A stretch of 48,002 nt of DNA from Cytophagales bacterium (GCA_013299115.1 JAAFKA010000034.1:1-48002), one strand, 5' to 3'; shown: positions 24,374-33,543, numbered from the stretch's first letter. Made by a program: numbers and translations. Notes: generated by a model not told the origin, from the letters alone.

Positions 24374-26281
24374 ATGTTTTTGCGTTTTTATCTTCTTTGC
24401 TGCACTGCGGCACTCTGTTTAGGTGGGCAGGTGGCTTATGCCCAAGACCAACAGCACAGAGATAGTTTGCTTGCACTCCTTCCAAATGCAAAACACGACA
24501 CCACCCGAATTATTTTGCTCGGTCAGCTGGCAGATGCCATCAGCTATGCCTCTCCCGACAGTACCTTAGAATACGCCAAAAAAATGCTTGCCCTTGCCGA
24601 AACCATAGGCTATAATCGGGGCAAGGGCAGGGCTTATTTGTTTATGTCTTATGCTTATTTTGACAAAGGAGAATTTGACAATGCCCTGCAAAGTTTGCGG
24701 TCTGCCCAAGAGATTAATGAGATAAGCAATGACAAACTTTTAGCAGCCGAAACTACGGAAATGATGGGGCTGATTTATGGCGAACAACAGAAATACGAAA
24801 CCTCATTGGAGTATCATTTGAAGGCATTGGAAATTGTCAATGAACTTAATCCATTGGTTTACAAGCAAGTAAATAAGATGAAGGCAGATTGTTATAGCAA
24901 TATTGGCAATATTTACCAACAACTTCGCAACTATGACAAAGCCTTAACTTACTATAAAAAGTGCCAACCTTTGGAAAGAGTAGAAGACAGAGGCATGACC
25001 AATATTGCCATTGCAGGGATTTTTATTGCCAAAAATGACAACAAAAAAGCCTTGCGCTATGCCAAAGAAGGTTTAGATTCGTTGCGAAAACACAACTCAG
25101 AATTAGGTGTTCTCGATGCTTGCAACACCATTTCTGAAATTTATAGGAGAGAAAAAAATTACAATTTAGCCCTGCGTTACATAGGCGAAGCCATAGAAAC
25201 AGCCCGAAAATCTAATCGCAAAGCCACTTTGAGAGATTATTACAGTCGCACAGCACGCATTTATAGGGACATGGGCAATTTTGAGAAAGCCTACGACTAC
25301 CAACGCCTCTATATGCAGATGAAAGACTCGGTACTCAACGAAGAAACAGCAGCCAAAATAGAATACCTAACCACCGAACACGAACATGAAAAGAACGAAA
25401 AAGACCTGAAAATTCTTACCGAATACAACGCCTTGCAAAAAGAGGAAATTCAGAACAAAAATAAATTGTTTATTGCCACTGCTTTAATTGCGGTTTTGTT
25501 GTTGGCTTTAATTGGGGCTGCTTTGTTTTATGCAAAGGAAAAAAACAGGCAAAATATTCGCCTACGCAGGCAACGCGAGGAGCAACGCAAATTGAATCAG
25601 GTAAAAAACAAATTGTTTTCTATCATAGCCCATGACGTGAAAATTCCACTTCATGCCCTCAATGGTTTGCTCACTTTGTTTCAGTATCCGCTGACCCAAG
25701 AAGAACTGCAAGAAGTGATTTCGGAGGTGCAACTTTCTACCAAATCTTTGACGGATACCTTAGAAAATTTGTTTCAATGGGCATCTTCGCAGATGCAAGG
25801 CATACAGGTACAGCCCGAACAGACTGACCTCCACACCATAGTCAAGCACAACATAGACCTGTTGCACGAAGCTGCTCGACAAAAAAATATTGCTTTGCAG
25901 AACGAAGTACAACAAACTACCCCTATCTTTGCAGACCAAAACCAAATTCGTTTGATAGTTCGCAACCTGTTGAGCAACGCCATAAAGTTTACGCCCAATG
26001 GAGGTATGATTACGATTAGGGCAAACTACCAAAATGAATACCTTGTGTTGGCTGTAAAAGACAACGGCGTGGGGATTTCGGAGGAAAATTTGCAAAAATT
26101 ATTTCACAAAGACAACAATTTTACCACCGCAGGCACTAACAATGAGTTGGGTACAGGTTTGGGCTTAATTCTTTGCAAAGAATTTGCAGAGGCAAATAAA
26201 GGCAGTATTGGGTGCGAAAGCAAAAAAGGTGAAGGCACTACTTTTTTTGTGAAAATACCAAAAGAGAAAACTAAAAATTAA
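24374..26281 (+). CDS. TPR-containing sensor histidine kinase
   Basis: This 635-residue kinase has a signal peptide (LLCCTAALCLGGQVAYA), about six periplasmic tetratricopeptide repeats (for example YSNIGNIYQQLRNYDKALTY), and a membrane helix at about 364-385 (LFIATALIAVLLLALIGAAL). A cytoplasmic HisKA domain follows with phospho-acceptor His420 in IIAHDVKIPL, then a HATPase domain (NLLSNAIKFTPNGG, VKDNGVGIS, GTGLGLILCKEFAE). The H-box has VKIPL where DLRSPL is more common. No response regulator adjoins it; a small ABM-domain gene follows after 12 bases and probably shares the transcript. Confidence 0.9.
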   Translation: MFLRFYLLCCTAALCLGGQVAYAQDQQHRDSLLALLPNAKHDTTRIILLGQLADAISYASPDSTLEYAKKMLALAETIGYNRGKGRAYLFMSYAYFDKGEFDNALQSLRSAQEINEISNDKLLAAETTEMMGLIYGEQQKYETSLEYHLKALEIVNELNPLVYKQVNKMKADCYSNIGNIYQQLRNYDKALTYYKKCQPLERVEDRGMTNIAIAGIFIAKNDNKKALRYAKEGLDSLRKHNSELGVLDACNTISEIYRREKNYNLALRYIGEAIETARKSNRKATLRDYYSRTARIYRDMGNFEKAYDYQRLYMQMKDSVLNEETAAKIEYLTTEHEHEKNEKDLKILTEYNALQKEEIQNKNKLFIATALIAVLLLALIGAALFYAKEKNRQNIRLRRQREEQRKLNQVKNKLFSIIAHDVKIPLHALNGLLTLFQYPLTQEELQEVISEVQLSTKSLTDTLENLFQWASSQMQGIQVQPEQTDLHTIVKHNIDLLHEAARQKNIALQNEVQQTTPIFADQNQIRLIVRNLLSNAIKFTPNGGMITIRANYQNEYLVLAVKDNGVGISEENLQKLFHKDNNFTTAGTNNELGTGLGLILCKEFAEANKGSIGCESKKGEGTTFFVKIPKEKTKN

Positions 26282-26293
26282 AAACTAAAAATT

Positions 26294-26587
26294 ATGTTAG
26301 TTCGTATAGTCCGCATGACTTTTCAGCCTGATAAAATTGACGATTTTTTGGCTATTTTCAACTCCACAAAAGATAAAATCAGAGGTTTTGCTGGTTGTCA
26401 GCATCTTGAACTGTTGCAAGACAGTGGAAACACTGCTGTTTTCATTACCTACAGCCATTGGACAGACAGCAACGCCTTAGAAAACTATCGAAACTCTGCA
26501 CTTTTTCAGGCTACTTGGGCTACTACCAAAGCCTTGTTTGCAGACAAACCTGTGGCTTTCAGTAATTATTTGGTGACGAAATTGTAA
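26294..26587 (+). CDS. Antibiotic biosynthesis monooxygenase (ABM) domain protein
   Basis: This 97-residue single-domain protein has the dimeric ferredoxin-like ABM pattern: a first strand MLVRIVRMTFQPDKIDDF, a middle part GCQHLELLQD, and the ending YRNSALFQATWATTKALF followed by a strand FSNYLV. Relatives include quinone or heme-degrading monooxygenases and many of unknown substrate. It follows the TPR kinase with a 12-base gap on the same strand, and its stop is 1 base from the converging pyrR gene. Confidence 0.75.
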   Translation: MLVRIVRMTFQPDKIDDFLAIFNSTKDKIRGFAGCQHLELLQDSGNTAVFITYSHWTDSNALENYRNSALFQATWATTKALFADKPVAFSNYLVTKL

Positions 26588-26588
26588 G

Positions 26589-27128
26589 TTACTGCGTTAC
26601 CAAATAAATTTGGTCTGTGGCGTTGCCTTGTTCTTTCCACTCTACTTGTACTCTTTGCGACAAAATGGTATTAACAGCCCTGCCTACGTAGTCGGGTTGT
26701 ATGGGCAAATCTCGACTATAAATTCGGTCTATCAGCACCAACAGCTCCACCTTTTGGGGTCTGCCAAACTCTGCCAAAGCCGACAAAGCAGCCCGAATGG
26801 TTCTGCCTGTGTATAGCACATCATCTACGAGCAACACTCTTTTTTCCTCTATCACAAAGGGCATAAAAGTAGAATTTGCCTTTAAAGGTTCGTTGCGGCG
26901 GCGAAAATCATCACGATAAAAAGTAGTGTCTAAGTAGCCCAAAGGTATCTGCACTTGCTCCATTTGTTGGAGTTTTTTGGCTATTCTTTCGGCAAAAAAT
27001 TTGCCTCTGGGCTGCATACCCACAATAACAGATTGGCTGAAATCTTGGTGATTTTCAATTACTTGCTGGCATAGCCGACTGATGGTAATATCAAGTTGTG
27101 TTTCCGAAAAAAGGAGTAGTTTTTCCAA
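26589..27128 (-). CDS. pyrR: PyrR bifunctional pyrimidine regulator / uracil phosphoribosyltransferase
   Basis: This 179-residue protein has the phosphoribosyltransferase PRPP loop VLLVDDVLYTGRTIRAAL and the PyrR-typical segments VGMQPRGKFFAERIA, GYLDTTFYRDDF and LPIQPDYVGR. In Bacillus PyrR binds pyr mRNA and also makes UMP from uracil. In Bacteroidota only the enzyme or an unexplored regulatory role may apply. No pyr biosynthesis gene is near. It is the last gene of a tight minus-strand run after the phosphatase and sigma factor genes (gaps of 1 and 4 bases). Confidence 0.92.
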   Translation of the reverse strand: MEKLLLFSETQLDITISRLCQQVIENHQDFSQSVIVGMQPRGKFFAERIAKKLQQMEQVQIPLGYLDTTFYRDDFRRRNEPLKANSTFMPFVIEEKRVLLVDDVLYTGRTIRAALSALAEFGRPQKVELLVLIDRIYSRDLPIQPDYVGRAVNTILSQRVQVEWKEQGNATDQIYLVTQ

Positions 27129-27129
27129 T

Positions 27130-27765
27130 TTATTTTCCCATTAAGAGTTTGAGGTTGCGTTTGCCGTTTTGAATATAGCTTTTCACTTTTTGGAGGTCAT
27201 AGCCTGTCAAAGTTACAATTTCTTTGTAACATTTTTCTTGTAAATAAAATAATTTGATACAAATTTTTTGCTCCTCCGCCAATTTTTCTATCATTTGTTC
27301 CAATAAAACAAGGTCTTGTTCCTTGTCAAATTCTCCAAAATTGTCAAATTCTTCGGTTATTGCTCCTACCAACTGCCAAAATCTATCGCCATCGAGGTCG
27401 TCTTCTTGATTTGACGAGGAAGGCAACAACGTAGAAACAGCTATTTCTTTGTGTTGTTGCTGTTTGCGAAGCCACATCAAACATTCGTTTTTAGCAACTT
27501 GATAGAGCCACGCCTGAAAATTGGCAATAGGTTGTTCGGTTTTTTTGAGTTTTTGGCTTAGTTTTTCAAAGAGTTGCATCACCAAATCTTGGCTGTCCTC
27601 CTCATTTTTGAGGTATCGCAAGCAAACGCCATAAACCAACACCATATAACGGTCGTATAAGCTACCCAACTGTTGCAAGTTCCCTGTTTGTTGGTAGCTT
27701 TGCAACAGTTCTAAATCTGTAAGTTCTCTGGATTTGGTAGAAAAAATATGACCAAGAAAAGACAT
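27130..27765 (-). CDS. ECF-type sigma-70 family RNA polymerase sigma factor
   Basis: This 211-residue protein has region 2 (LGSLYDRYMVLVYGVCLRYL, EDSQDLVMQLFEKL, NFQAWLYQVAKNECLMWL) and region 4 (LAEEQKICIKLFYLQEKCYKEI with helix LQKVKSYIQNGKRNL). The linker between the regions is long and acidic (EDDLDGDRF). No anti-sigma gene adjoins it. It lies between a secreted phosphatase gene and pyrR with almost no spacing, so it is probably expressed with both. Confidence 0.88.
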   Translation of the reverse strand: MSFLGHIFSTKSRELTDLELLQSYQQTGNLQQLGSLYDRYMVLVYGVCLRYLKNEEDSQDLVMQLFEKLSQKLKKTEQPIANFQAWLYQVAKNECLMWLRKQQQHKEIAVSTLLPSSSNQEDDLDGDRFWQLVGAITEEFDNFGEFDKEQDLVLLEQMIEKLAEEQKICIKLFYLQEKCYKEIVTLTGYDLQKVKSYIQNGKRNLKLLMGK

Positions 27766-27769
27766 TCAA

Positions 27770-28777
27770 TTAATTTTTTTTGACAACAGCCTTGTGCAAA
27801 ATATTTCCTTTTTCGTCTATTATCTGCACAATGGCTTGCGTGGCTTGCAGCGTAACAGTCATAAACCCGTGTGCAGATTTGCTGAAAACAGTCATGTCTG
27901 TTTTGCTAACAGGGCGTATTTCTGACCCCGCACCCGAAACAAAATGGTGTACTTTTTTGTCCTTTGGTTTTTGGTGTTGCAAGTCGTGTTCATGCCCCGC
28001 AAAATACATATCTACTTTGTATTTTTCGAAAGTTGCATCAAAAGCATTGATAATATCTTGTGTTTTGCCCAATCTTACGCCTGTGGTGTAAAGCGGATGA
28101 TGCCCAACTACTATTTTCCACTTGGCGTTGGAGGCTGCTAAGGTCTGTTCTATCCACCTTTTTTGGGCTGCGGTGTCTTGCTTGGCAAGGTCGGTGTGCC
28201 TTTCGTCATAGAGGGCAGGGTCAAACGGACAAGTATCAATGAATAAAAACAAGGCTTTTTCTCCTGTTTTTTTGTCAAAAACTCTTTCTATGGCATAATA
28301 ACGGTCATTCATTCGCCAACGTCTGCTCACTTTGGTATAGTCAATTTCGGCTTGCGGGTTTCCTCTATAATCGTGATTGCCCAATACAGGATACCAGTCA
28401 CACATGAGAGAGTGGCTGGTGTAAATATTTTCAAAAGAAGACTGCCATGCAGGGTCTTGCGTGCTTGCCACGCCGTTTACATAAAAATTATCACCCGTAG
28501 AAACCACAAAATGAGCATCTAATTGTTCGGCTGCTTCGCCCATACGGTCTGCTACTTCCTGCTGCCCAAACTGTCCGTTGCGTCCCCAGTCGCCTACGAC
28601 CAAAAAATTGTAACCTTCTGTTGGCACTTCCAAATCCTTGATTTTATAGCCTTCATAGCCCGCAGGCGTTGTAACGGGTATAAGATTGCGGTTGGGTCTT
28701 GGTGAAGTTTTTTGAGCAAAAAGTTCGGCAGAAGACCAGCTTACCACTAATAAAAAGAGCAAAAAGAATTTTGACAT
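27770..28777 (-). CDS. Secreted metallophosphoesterase, purple acid phosphatase-like
   Basis: This 335-residue enzyme has a signal peptide (FFLLFLLVVSWSSAELFA). The calcineurin-fold metal motifs appear in order: VVGDWG, STGDNFY, VLGNHDY, VVGHHPLY and FAGHEHDLQ. The set and order match tartrate-resistant acid phosphatases (type 5), which hydrolyse phosphomonoesters. It should act in the periplasm or outside the cell. It is first in a minus-strand run with a sigma factor and pyrR, and a -7 box lies 26 bases upstream. Confidence 0.88.
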   Translation of the reverse strand: MSKFFLLFLLVVSWSSAELFAQKTSPRPNRNLIPVTTPAGYEGYKIKDLEVPTEGYNFLVVGDWGRNGQFGQQEVADRMGEAAEQLDAHFVVSTGDNFYVNGVASTQDPAWQSSFENIYTSHSLMCDWYPVLGNHDYRGNPQAEIDYTKVSRRWRMNDRYYAIERVFDKKTGEKALFLFIDTCPFDPALYDERHTDLAKQDTAAQKRWIEQTLAASNAKWKIVVGHHPLYTTGVRLGKTQDIINAFDATFEKYKVDMYFAGHEHDLQHQKPKDKKVHHFVSGAGSEIRPVSKTDMTVFSKSAHGFMTVTLQATQAIVQIIDEKGNILHKAVVKKN

Positions 28778-28803
28778 TCTCGATTAAAGAGTTTTGTGAA
28801 TGA

Positions 28804-28811
28804 CAAAGTTA
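28804..28811 (-). promoter_or_regulatory. -7 promoter box of the phosphatase-sigma-pyrR operon
   Basis: On the minus strand it reads TAACTTTG, an exact TAnnTTTG match, 26 bases before the phosphatase ATG at 28777. A usable -33 TTTG at normal spacing is not visible. Confidence 0.45.
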
Positions 28812-28900
28812 CAACTTTTTTGCAGGGGAGTAAGAAAATAGCAAATCTTTTTGTTGGGGCTGTTTATTAGTTTTGGGTAAATGACTACAAACTTTCACAA

Positions 28901-29821
28901 CTATCTACCTATTCCATGATTTTCATTAACCACTTTCACAAAAATCTCGTGCATCGTGGGCAAATGTTCCTGAAAAGAATCAATCGTAGTCTGTTGAGCA
29001 GCCCAAATAAGCAGGTCATTGGTGTTGCGTTTTGGCAATTTAATATGTTGGCGAACAATATTATCGGGCAATTGATTAGTTGCAACTAACTCAAAATCAA
29101 TAGGATAATTTGTTAAAGCTGCTTGTGTATCTATTACAAACGTATTAGTTTTGAAAGAGTTTTTGACCTCATTTTTTTTGCCATCTATAATTTTTTGCGA
29201 CTTATTGATAATTGTCAAATAATCACACATTTCCTCGACATTGTCCATGCGGTGCGTAGAAAAAATAATCGTGCAGCCTTTATTGCGGAGTTCCAAAATC
29301 TCATCTCTAATCACGTTTGAATTCACAGGGTCGAATCCCGAAAAAGGTTCGTCGAGAATCAGCAGTTTGGGTTCATTTAGCACAGTGGCAATGAATTGGA
29401 CTTTTTGCTGCATACCTTTTGAGAGGTCTTCTATGTTTTTGTTCCACCACGCCATTAAATCCAATTTTTCTAACCACTGGCGTATGCGAATCTTGGCTTC
29501 TTGTTTGGGCATATCACGCAGTTGTGCTAAGTACAAAAGTTGTTCGCCAATTTTCATTTTTTTGTATAATCCCCTTTCTTCGGGCAAATAACCAATTTGG
29601 GCGGTGTGCTTGGGTTGCAATTTTTCGCCATCAAACAAAATCTCACCTTCGTCAGCAGCCGTAATTTGCGTAATGAGCCTAATCAACGAAGTTTTGCCAG
29701 CCCCATTGGGACCCAACAAGCCAAAAATAGTCTGGGGCAATACACTGATACTCACTTCGTTAAGTGCTGTATGTGTATCATATTTTTTTACAATTTTGCG
29801 AACTTCGAGAATGGGAGGCAT
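28901..29821 (-). CDS. ABC transporter ATP-binding protein (ABC-2/NatA type)
   Basis: This 306-residue ATPase has Walker A GPNGAGKTS, signature LSKGMQQK, Walker B LLILDEPFSGFDP and an H-loop in FSTHRMD. The C-terminal 80 residues form the DUF4162-type extension of ABC-2 export ATPases. Such ATPases work with a membrane subunit, which normally lies directly downstream; here the next gene downstream on this strand is the phosphatase, so the permease is elsewhere or lost. It diverges from the membrane protein gene at 29896. Confidence 0.9.
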   Translation of the reverse strand: MPPILEVRKIVKKYDTHTALNEVSISVLPQTIFGLLGPNGAGKTSLIRLITQITAADEGEILFDGEKLQPKHTAQIGYLPEERGLYKKMKIGEQLLYLAQLRDMPKQEAKIRIRQWLEKLDLMAWWNKNIEDLSKGMQQKVQFIATVLNEPKLLILDEPFSGFDPVNSNVIRDEILELRNKGCTIIFSTHRMDNVEEMCDYLTIINKSQKIIDGKKNEVKNSFKTNTFVIDTQAALTNYPIDFELVATNQLPDNIVRQHIKLPKRNTNDLLIWAAQQTTIDSFQEHLPTMHEIFVKVVNENHGIGR

Positions 29822-29895
29822 GAGAATTTTTAGTTTTGAATATTGATTTTTTAGTTTAATCTTGCGAATTGTTTTCCAAAGTTAATCATCTTGTT

Positions 29896-31029
29896 GTGAA
29901 AAGTCAAATAAAACCTTATACCTTGTTTTTTCTTTTAATAGCCTTGTGTAGCATAGGAATTTGGACTTGGCTTACCGCCAAAGGTTTGGGGGCTACCTTC
30001 GATTCACAAAACTATTGGTATGCTGCACAAACCTTCAGAAATAGTGAGGAATATTGCTCGCCGACAGGCTATTATACCGTTTGGACGCCACTTTTCCCAA
30101 CTTTATTGGCTATTTTAGGCATAGCAACTACTCAATTTCTTGCCTTATTGCTCAATTTAGGTGGTTTATATGTAGTAAACCGACCTTTTTGGTTTTATTT
30201 TGCTCATTTGCCACAAAATAAATGGATAGGATATAGTCAGATTTTACACTTGTTAGTCCACCCTGTATTTTTACTTATTCACTTTTTTGTATGGTCAGAG
30301 GCTTGGTTTATGGTGTTATTGGTAGCTTGTTGCATTTTACTTAAACAACTAGCCACTGATGCCACAAAGCACAAAAAAATTAATGAATTCACTTTTTGGA
30401 CTTTGATTTTATTAAGCAATTTACTCTGTATGCAACGGCTGGCAGGCGTATTTTTTGTAGGTGCTTTTATACTTTGGGTCTGTTTTTGGCAATCTTGGAA
30501 ACGAGGTTTATTATTTGCTTGTTTGGCTTTGTCCAGTTTGAGTATGTGGTCTATTCGCAATGCCCTGATACAAGGCAGACCCGATTTTTTAGACAATATT
30601 TTTGCCGTTTCTTGGCTATACAGCCAAACCAATTATACACATAGTTTATTGGGGCTGTTTTTCCCTGTGCAGCTTTTGCCCACTTACCTCCAATTAGTAG
30701 GACTTTGGACTTTAATAGGGGCTTTGGGTTGGGTACTATTTCGAAGCCGACAAATTACTATGAAGTTATATAGTTGGCTGATATTATGTTACTTAGCTTG
30801 TATGTTTTTTATCCGAGTAAACATACCCTGGTCAAGTGATAGGTATTGCAGCCCTGTGTCTTTTTTGCTTATTCTTATCTTTTGGTATTACTTTCAAAAA
30901 TTATTTGCTCATAGCCAATCTATGTATCAACGCCTATTTTTAGGCTTATTAGCAACGGCTGTGATAGGCTACAATTTGTTGCGACTATACAAAAACGTAG
31001 AAATTTGGCTGCAACATCATTTAGTATAG
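29896..31029 (+). CDS. Polytopic membrane protein, GT-C glycosyltransferase-like
   Basis: This protein has about 378 residues and roughly nine to ten membrane helices. The first periplasmic loop has LGATFDSQNYWYAAQTF, which puts an Asp and aromatic residues where GT-C enzymes (dolichyl/polyprenyl-phosphate sugar users) keep the catalytic acid. The rest is hydrophobic with basic turns and no other clear motif. No ATG lies near the start: GTG at 29896 and TTG at 29869 both fit, and GTG is chosen as the stronger start. The sugar and acceptor are unknown. Confidence 0.65.
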   Translation: MKSQIKPYTLFFLLIALCSIGIWTWLTAKGLGATFDSQNYWYAAQTFRNSEEYCSPTGYYTVWTPLFPTLLAILGIATTQFLALLLNLGGLYVVNRPFWFYFAHLPQNKWIGYSQILHLLVHPVFLLIHFFVWSEAWFMVLLVACCILLKQLATDATKHKKINEFTFWTLILLSNLLCMQRLAGVFFVGAFILWVCFWQSWKRGLLFACLALSSLSMWSIRNALIQGRPDFLDNIFAVSWLYSQTNYTHSLLGLFFPVQLLPTYLQLVGLWTLIGALGWVLFRSRQITMKLYSWLILCYLACMFFIRVNIPWSSDRYCSPVSFLLILIFWYYFQKLFAHSQSMYQRLFLGLLATAVIGYNLLRLYKNVEIWLQHHLV

Positions 31030-31265
31030 TTTGGTTAAGATAGTTTGGTGGCAATGACTTGTTGCTTTCTCTTTTTATGAAATAAGTAGGCAATTTTGTA
31101 AAAAGAAAAATAAAGTTGTTATTTTGCAAAGACTGTTTGATAAAGACCAAAGTTCTCAAAAATACAGTATTACAAAAGCAAAACAAAAATTTTAATACCA
31201 TGCAACCATTTTGCCACTAAAAGGGTCATACCAATAGAGGCACTTATTCTTCATTTGTTCTATAT

Positions 31266-31829
31266 ATGTCAATCTTTCAACAATACAATGAAGAAAAGTT
31301 AATTGCCGAGTGTAAAAAAGGAAGCCGAAAAGCCCAGCAACAACTGTACGAAAAGTTTTACAAAAAAATGTACGTTACTGCCCTTCGCTATGCCAAAACC
31401 ACTTTTGAGGCAGAGGATATCTTGCAGGATTCATTTGTAAAAGTTTTTAACAACATAGAAGGGTTTAATGGAGATTCGAGTGTAGAGTATTGGATAAAAC
31501 GAATAGTGATTTTTACGGCTCTCAAATACAACCGTAGAAAAATGGACAAAGCTGGTGTAACCTTTGACATAGACCAAATGGAAAGCCACCAAGAACCCAA
31601 CGCAGATTCGACCTTCTCTAACTATAATTTCCAACAACTGCTCGGTTTCATTCAGCAGTTAGCTCCGAAGTACCAACTGATTTTTAACCTCTACGCTATT
31701 GAAGGGTATCAACACAAAGAAATAGCCGAAATGTTAGACATCTCAGAGGGTACTTCCAAATCGCAATATGCAAGGGCTAGGGCTGCCTTGCAAGAAATGA
31801 TTGCCCAAGAAGAACTAAAAGTATTATGA
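31266..31829 (+). CDS. ECF-type sigma factor
   Basis: This 187-residue protein has sigma region 2 (AQQQLYEKFYKKMYVTALRY, FEAEDILQDSFVKVF, VEYWIKRIV) and region 4 (LAPKYQLIFNLYAIEGYQHKEIAEMLDISEGTSKSQYARA). The stop overlaps the start of the next gene by four bases (ATGA), which implies translational coupling to its likely membrane partner. The 236-base gap upstream holds no convincing gene. Confidence 0.92.
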   Translation: MSIFQQYNEEKLIAECKKGSRKAQQQLYEKFYKKMYVTALRYAKTTFEAEDILQDSFVKVFNNIEGFNGDSSVEYWIKRIVIFTALKYNRRKMDKAGVTFDIDQMESHQEPNADSTFSNYNFQQLLGFIQQLAPKYQLIFNLYAIEGYQHKEIAEMLDISEGTSKSQYARARAALQEMIAQEELKVL

Positions 31830-33310
31830 AAAACGAGGACAAAAATTTTGAGGAATTTTTCCGCAATGCGTTTGAAGGTGCTGAACTCACTCCTTCCAAC
31901 AAACTGTGGCAAAATATTTCCGACCAGCTCGACAAAGCACCAAACCGCAAACCTTTTTGGTGGATGGGTGGCGTGGCTGCTTCGCTTATCGTCTTTTTCA
32001 TAGCCTACGTTTTGGTCTATAATCCTTTCGGTAAACCTGCCGAACAACTTGCCGCTGCCTCATACTCGACTACTACGCAAATTCAGCAACCAACTACCAA
32101 AGCAAACAATAACGCAAGTTCGAAAGAAATTGCAACTTTGGGAACAAATACAACGCAAAATCATTCGACTGCAAATCATTCGACTGCAAACAATCCAGCA
32201 ACTAAACAAGTTGCTACAAGCAATACAAATAAAAATCAAGTAGTTGATAATCAAACTGTTGCAAATAACAAAGGCAATAATACAAAAACAGACCAATCGA
32301 CTACCAAAAAATTGGTGGCTTTGGGTGCTGTTACAGCATTGGAAAATAACAAACAGACAAACAACCAAAAGCAAACCAAAACTGTAGAGTTGTTGGCTGT
32401 TCAAACTAATACAAAAGACAAAAATAGCAAAGCAAACGAGCAAGGAAACAGCAAAGTAAACGAGCAAACGATGCCTGTGGTGGTGGCTGCAACAGAAATT
32501 TTGCAACCTCTGATTCTTCTTACACCAAAAGGCTATGCCACGCTGACTAAGATAGAAATTCCTTTGTTGGTAGTACCAATTAGCACTGTAAACCAAAATT
32601 TGCAGGTGGCAGCACCTACCCAAAACACCCAACTCAAATGGGAACTTGGTTTTTTGGCTGCTTACCAACATTTTCAACCTAATTTTTCGGGTGTGAATGA
32701 TGCTGCAAAACCTTATCCTTTTGTGAGTAACAGTAGGGGTTTAGGTTTTGATTATAGTGCAAATAAATTAGGTCAAGATTTGGTTAGCCATATCAACAAT
32801 ACCCAATCTTTTGCCGTAGGTTTGCAAATCAGCCGAAACCTCATAGGAAACTTCGGTTTGCGTAGTGGTTTGCTTTATAACCAAATGAGTTACGAAGTCA
32901 ATACAATTACTTTTGCAAATAACCCTGTTGCGGTTGAAGCCCCAAAACCAAATGTACTTTCCAACCAAACCCAATTATTGAGTGTGCCTTTATTGGCTTT
33001 TTATCAACAACAGACAGGCAAATTGGTCTATGGTGTGCAGTTGGGTATGCAAACAGATGTATTGTTGCAAAATACTTTGACTAATCAGTTGGAGCAAAGT
33101 AAAAATCACGTCTATTCTTTTGGTAGTTACAATTCCTTGAATTTCAATGGGTTGGCAGGTCTAAAAGTAGGTTATTTGCTCATGCCACATTGGTTGGTGA
33201 GCATAGAAGGCAATTACCGCAAAGCCTTACACTCTGTTTACGACAACCCAAATTTGCAAGCTACTCCGCATTGGCTACAAGTAGGTGTGGGATTAGGCTA
33301 TAAATTCTAA
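31826..33310 (+). CDS. Membrane protein with anti-sigma-like N-terminus and beta-barrel-like C-terminus
   Basis: This 494-residue protein has a cytoplasmic N-terminus of about 45 residues (FEEFFRNAFEGAELTPSNKL) like Bacteroidota proteins paired with ECF sigma factors, then one helix (GGVAASLIVFFIAYVLVY). A long Asn/Thr/Gln/Lys-rich spacer follows, including a tandem 15-base duplication (two copies of AATCATTCGACTGCA). From about residue 270 it has an outer-membrane-barrel-like half (GLRSGLLYNQMSYEVN, ending VGVGLGYKF). The four-base overlap with the sigma gene suggests it regulates that factor. A single chain with both an inner-membrane helix and a barrel-like end could reach across the periplasm. 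Confidence 0.7.
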   Translation: MKNEDKNFEEFFRNAFEGAELTPSNKLWQNISDQLDKAPNRKPFWWMGGVAASLIVFFIAYVLVYNPFGKPAEQLAAASYSTTTQIQQPTTKANNNASSKEIATLGTNTTQNHSTANHSTANNPATKQVATSNTNKNQVVDNQTVANNKGNNTKTDQSTTKKLVALGAVTALENNKQTNNQKQTKTVELLAVQTNTKDKNSKANEQGNSKVNEQTMPVVVAATEILQPLILLTPKGYATLTKIEIPLLVVPISTVNQNLQVAAPTQNTQLKWELGFLAAYQHFQPNFSGVNDAAKPYPFVSNSRGLGFDYSANKLGQDLVSHINNTQSFAVGLQISRNLIGNFGLRSGLLYNQMSYEVNTITFANNPVAVEAPKPNVLSNQTQLLSVPLLAFYQQQTGKLVYGVQLGMQTDVLLQNTLTNQLEQSKNHVYSFGSYNSLNFNGLAGLKVGYLLMPHWLVSIEGNYRKALHSVYDNPNLQATPHWLQVGVGLGYKF

Positions 33311-33462
33311 AATAAAATGTAATTGTTTAGGATGATGTAAGTTGCGTAGTATAAAAAGTGTAAAATTTTATCAAAAGACTATTTTTGTACTTTCTCACAC
33401 TACAAACATAGCTTTATGAAAGATTTTATGCTTGCAATTTGCTGTTTTATTAAGATATTTTA

Positions 33463-33485
33463 TTCCAATTTTTCCCTATCTTTGC
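33463..33485 (+). repeat. 23-bp duplicate of the alaS promoter region
   Basis: This block contains CCAATTTTTCCCTATCTTTG and is identical over 23 bases to 34263-34285, exactly 800 bases away, including the TATCTTTG -7 box. No gene follows it on this strand; it faces a terminator and the 3' end of an opposite-strand gene. The other parts of the 33311-33637 gap show nothing more. Confidence 0.75.
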
Positions 33486-33515
33486 TCCAGAACTTATAAA
33501 ATATCATAGAAAAAC

Positions 33516-33543
33516 AAAAGCCCCAACTTGCGTTGAGGCTTTT
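33516..33543 (-). terminator. Rho-independent terminator
   Basis: AAAAGCCCCAAC and GTTGAGGCTTTT form a 12-bp stem (one G-T type mismatch) with loop TTGC. On the minus strand the stem is followed by TTTTGTTTTT, so it best serves the gene at 33638-34222, although it could stop transcription from both sides. Confidence 0.8.

Noticed and set aside
24261-24491. N-terminal extension of the 36-residue membrane protein frame
   Set aside because: It would overlap the first 118 bases of the divergent TPR kinase gene and adds no recognisable segment; the ATG at 24260 is sufficient.
29321-29333. GGGTCGAATCCCG, resembling the T-arm of a tRNA
   Set aside because: It lies in the coding sequence of the ABC ATPase gene and no acceptor or anticodon arms fold around it.
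31192-31254. Minus-strand ORF of 20 codons containing YWYDPFSGKM
   Set aside because: The string looks like a piece of a larger protein, but the frame is too short and has no context that supports a gene.
32060-32677. Minus-strand open frame of 205 codons opposite the sigma partner gene
   Set aside because: It mirrors the Asn/Thr/Gln-rich spacer of the real gene and gives a Cys/Ile/Phe-rich product with no start signal.
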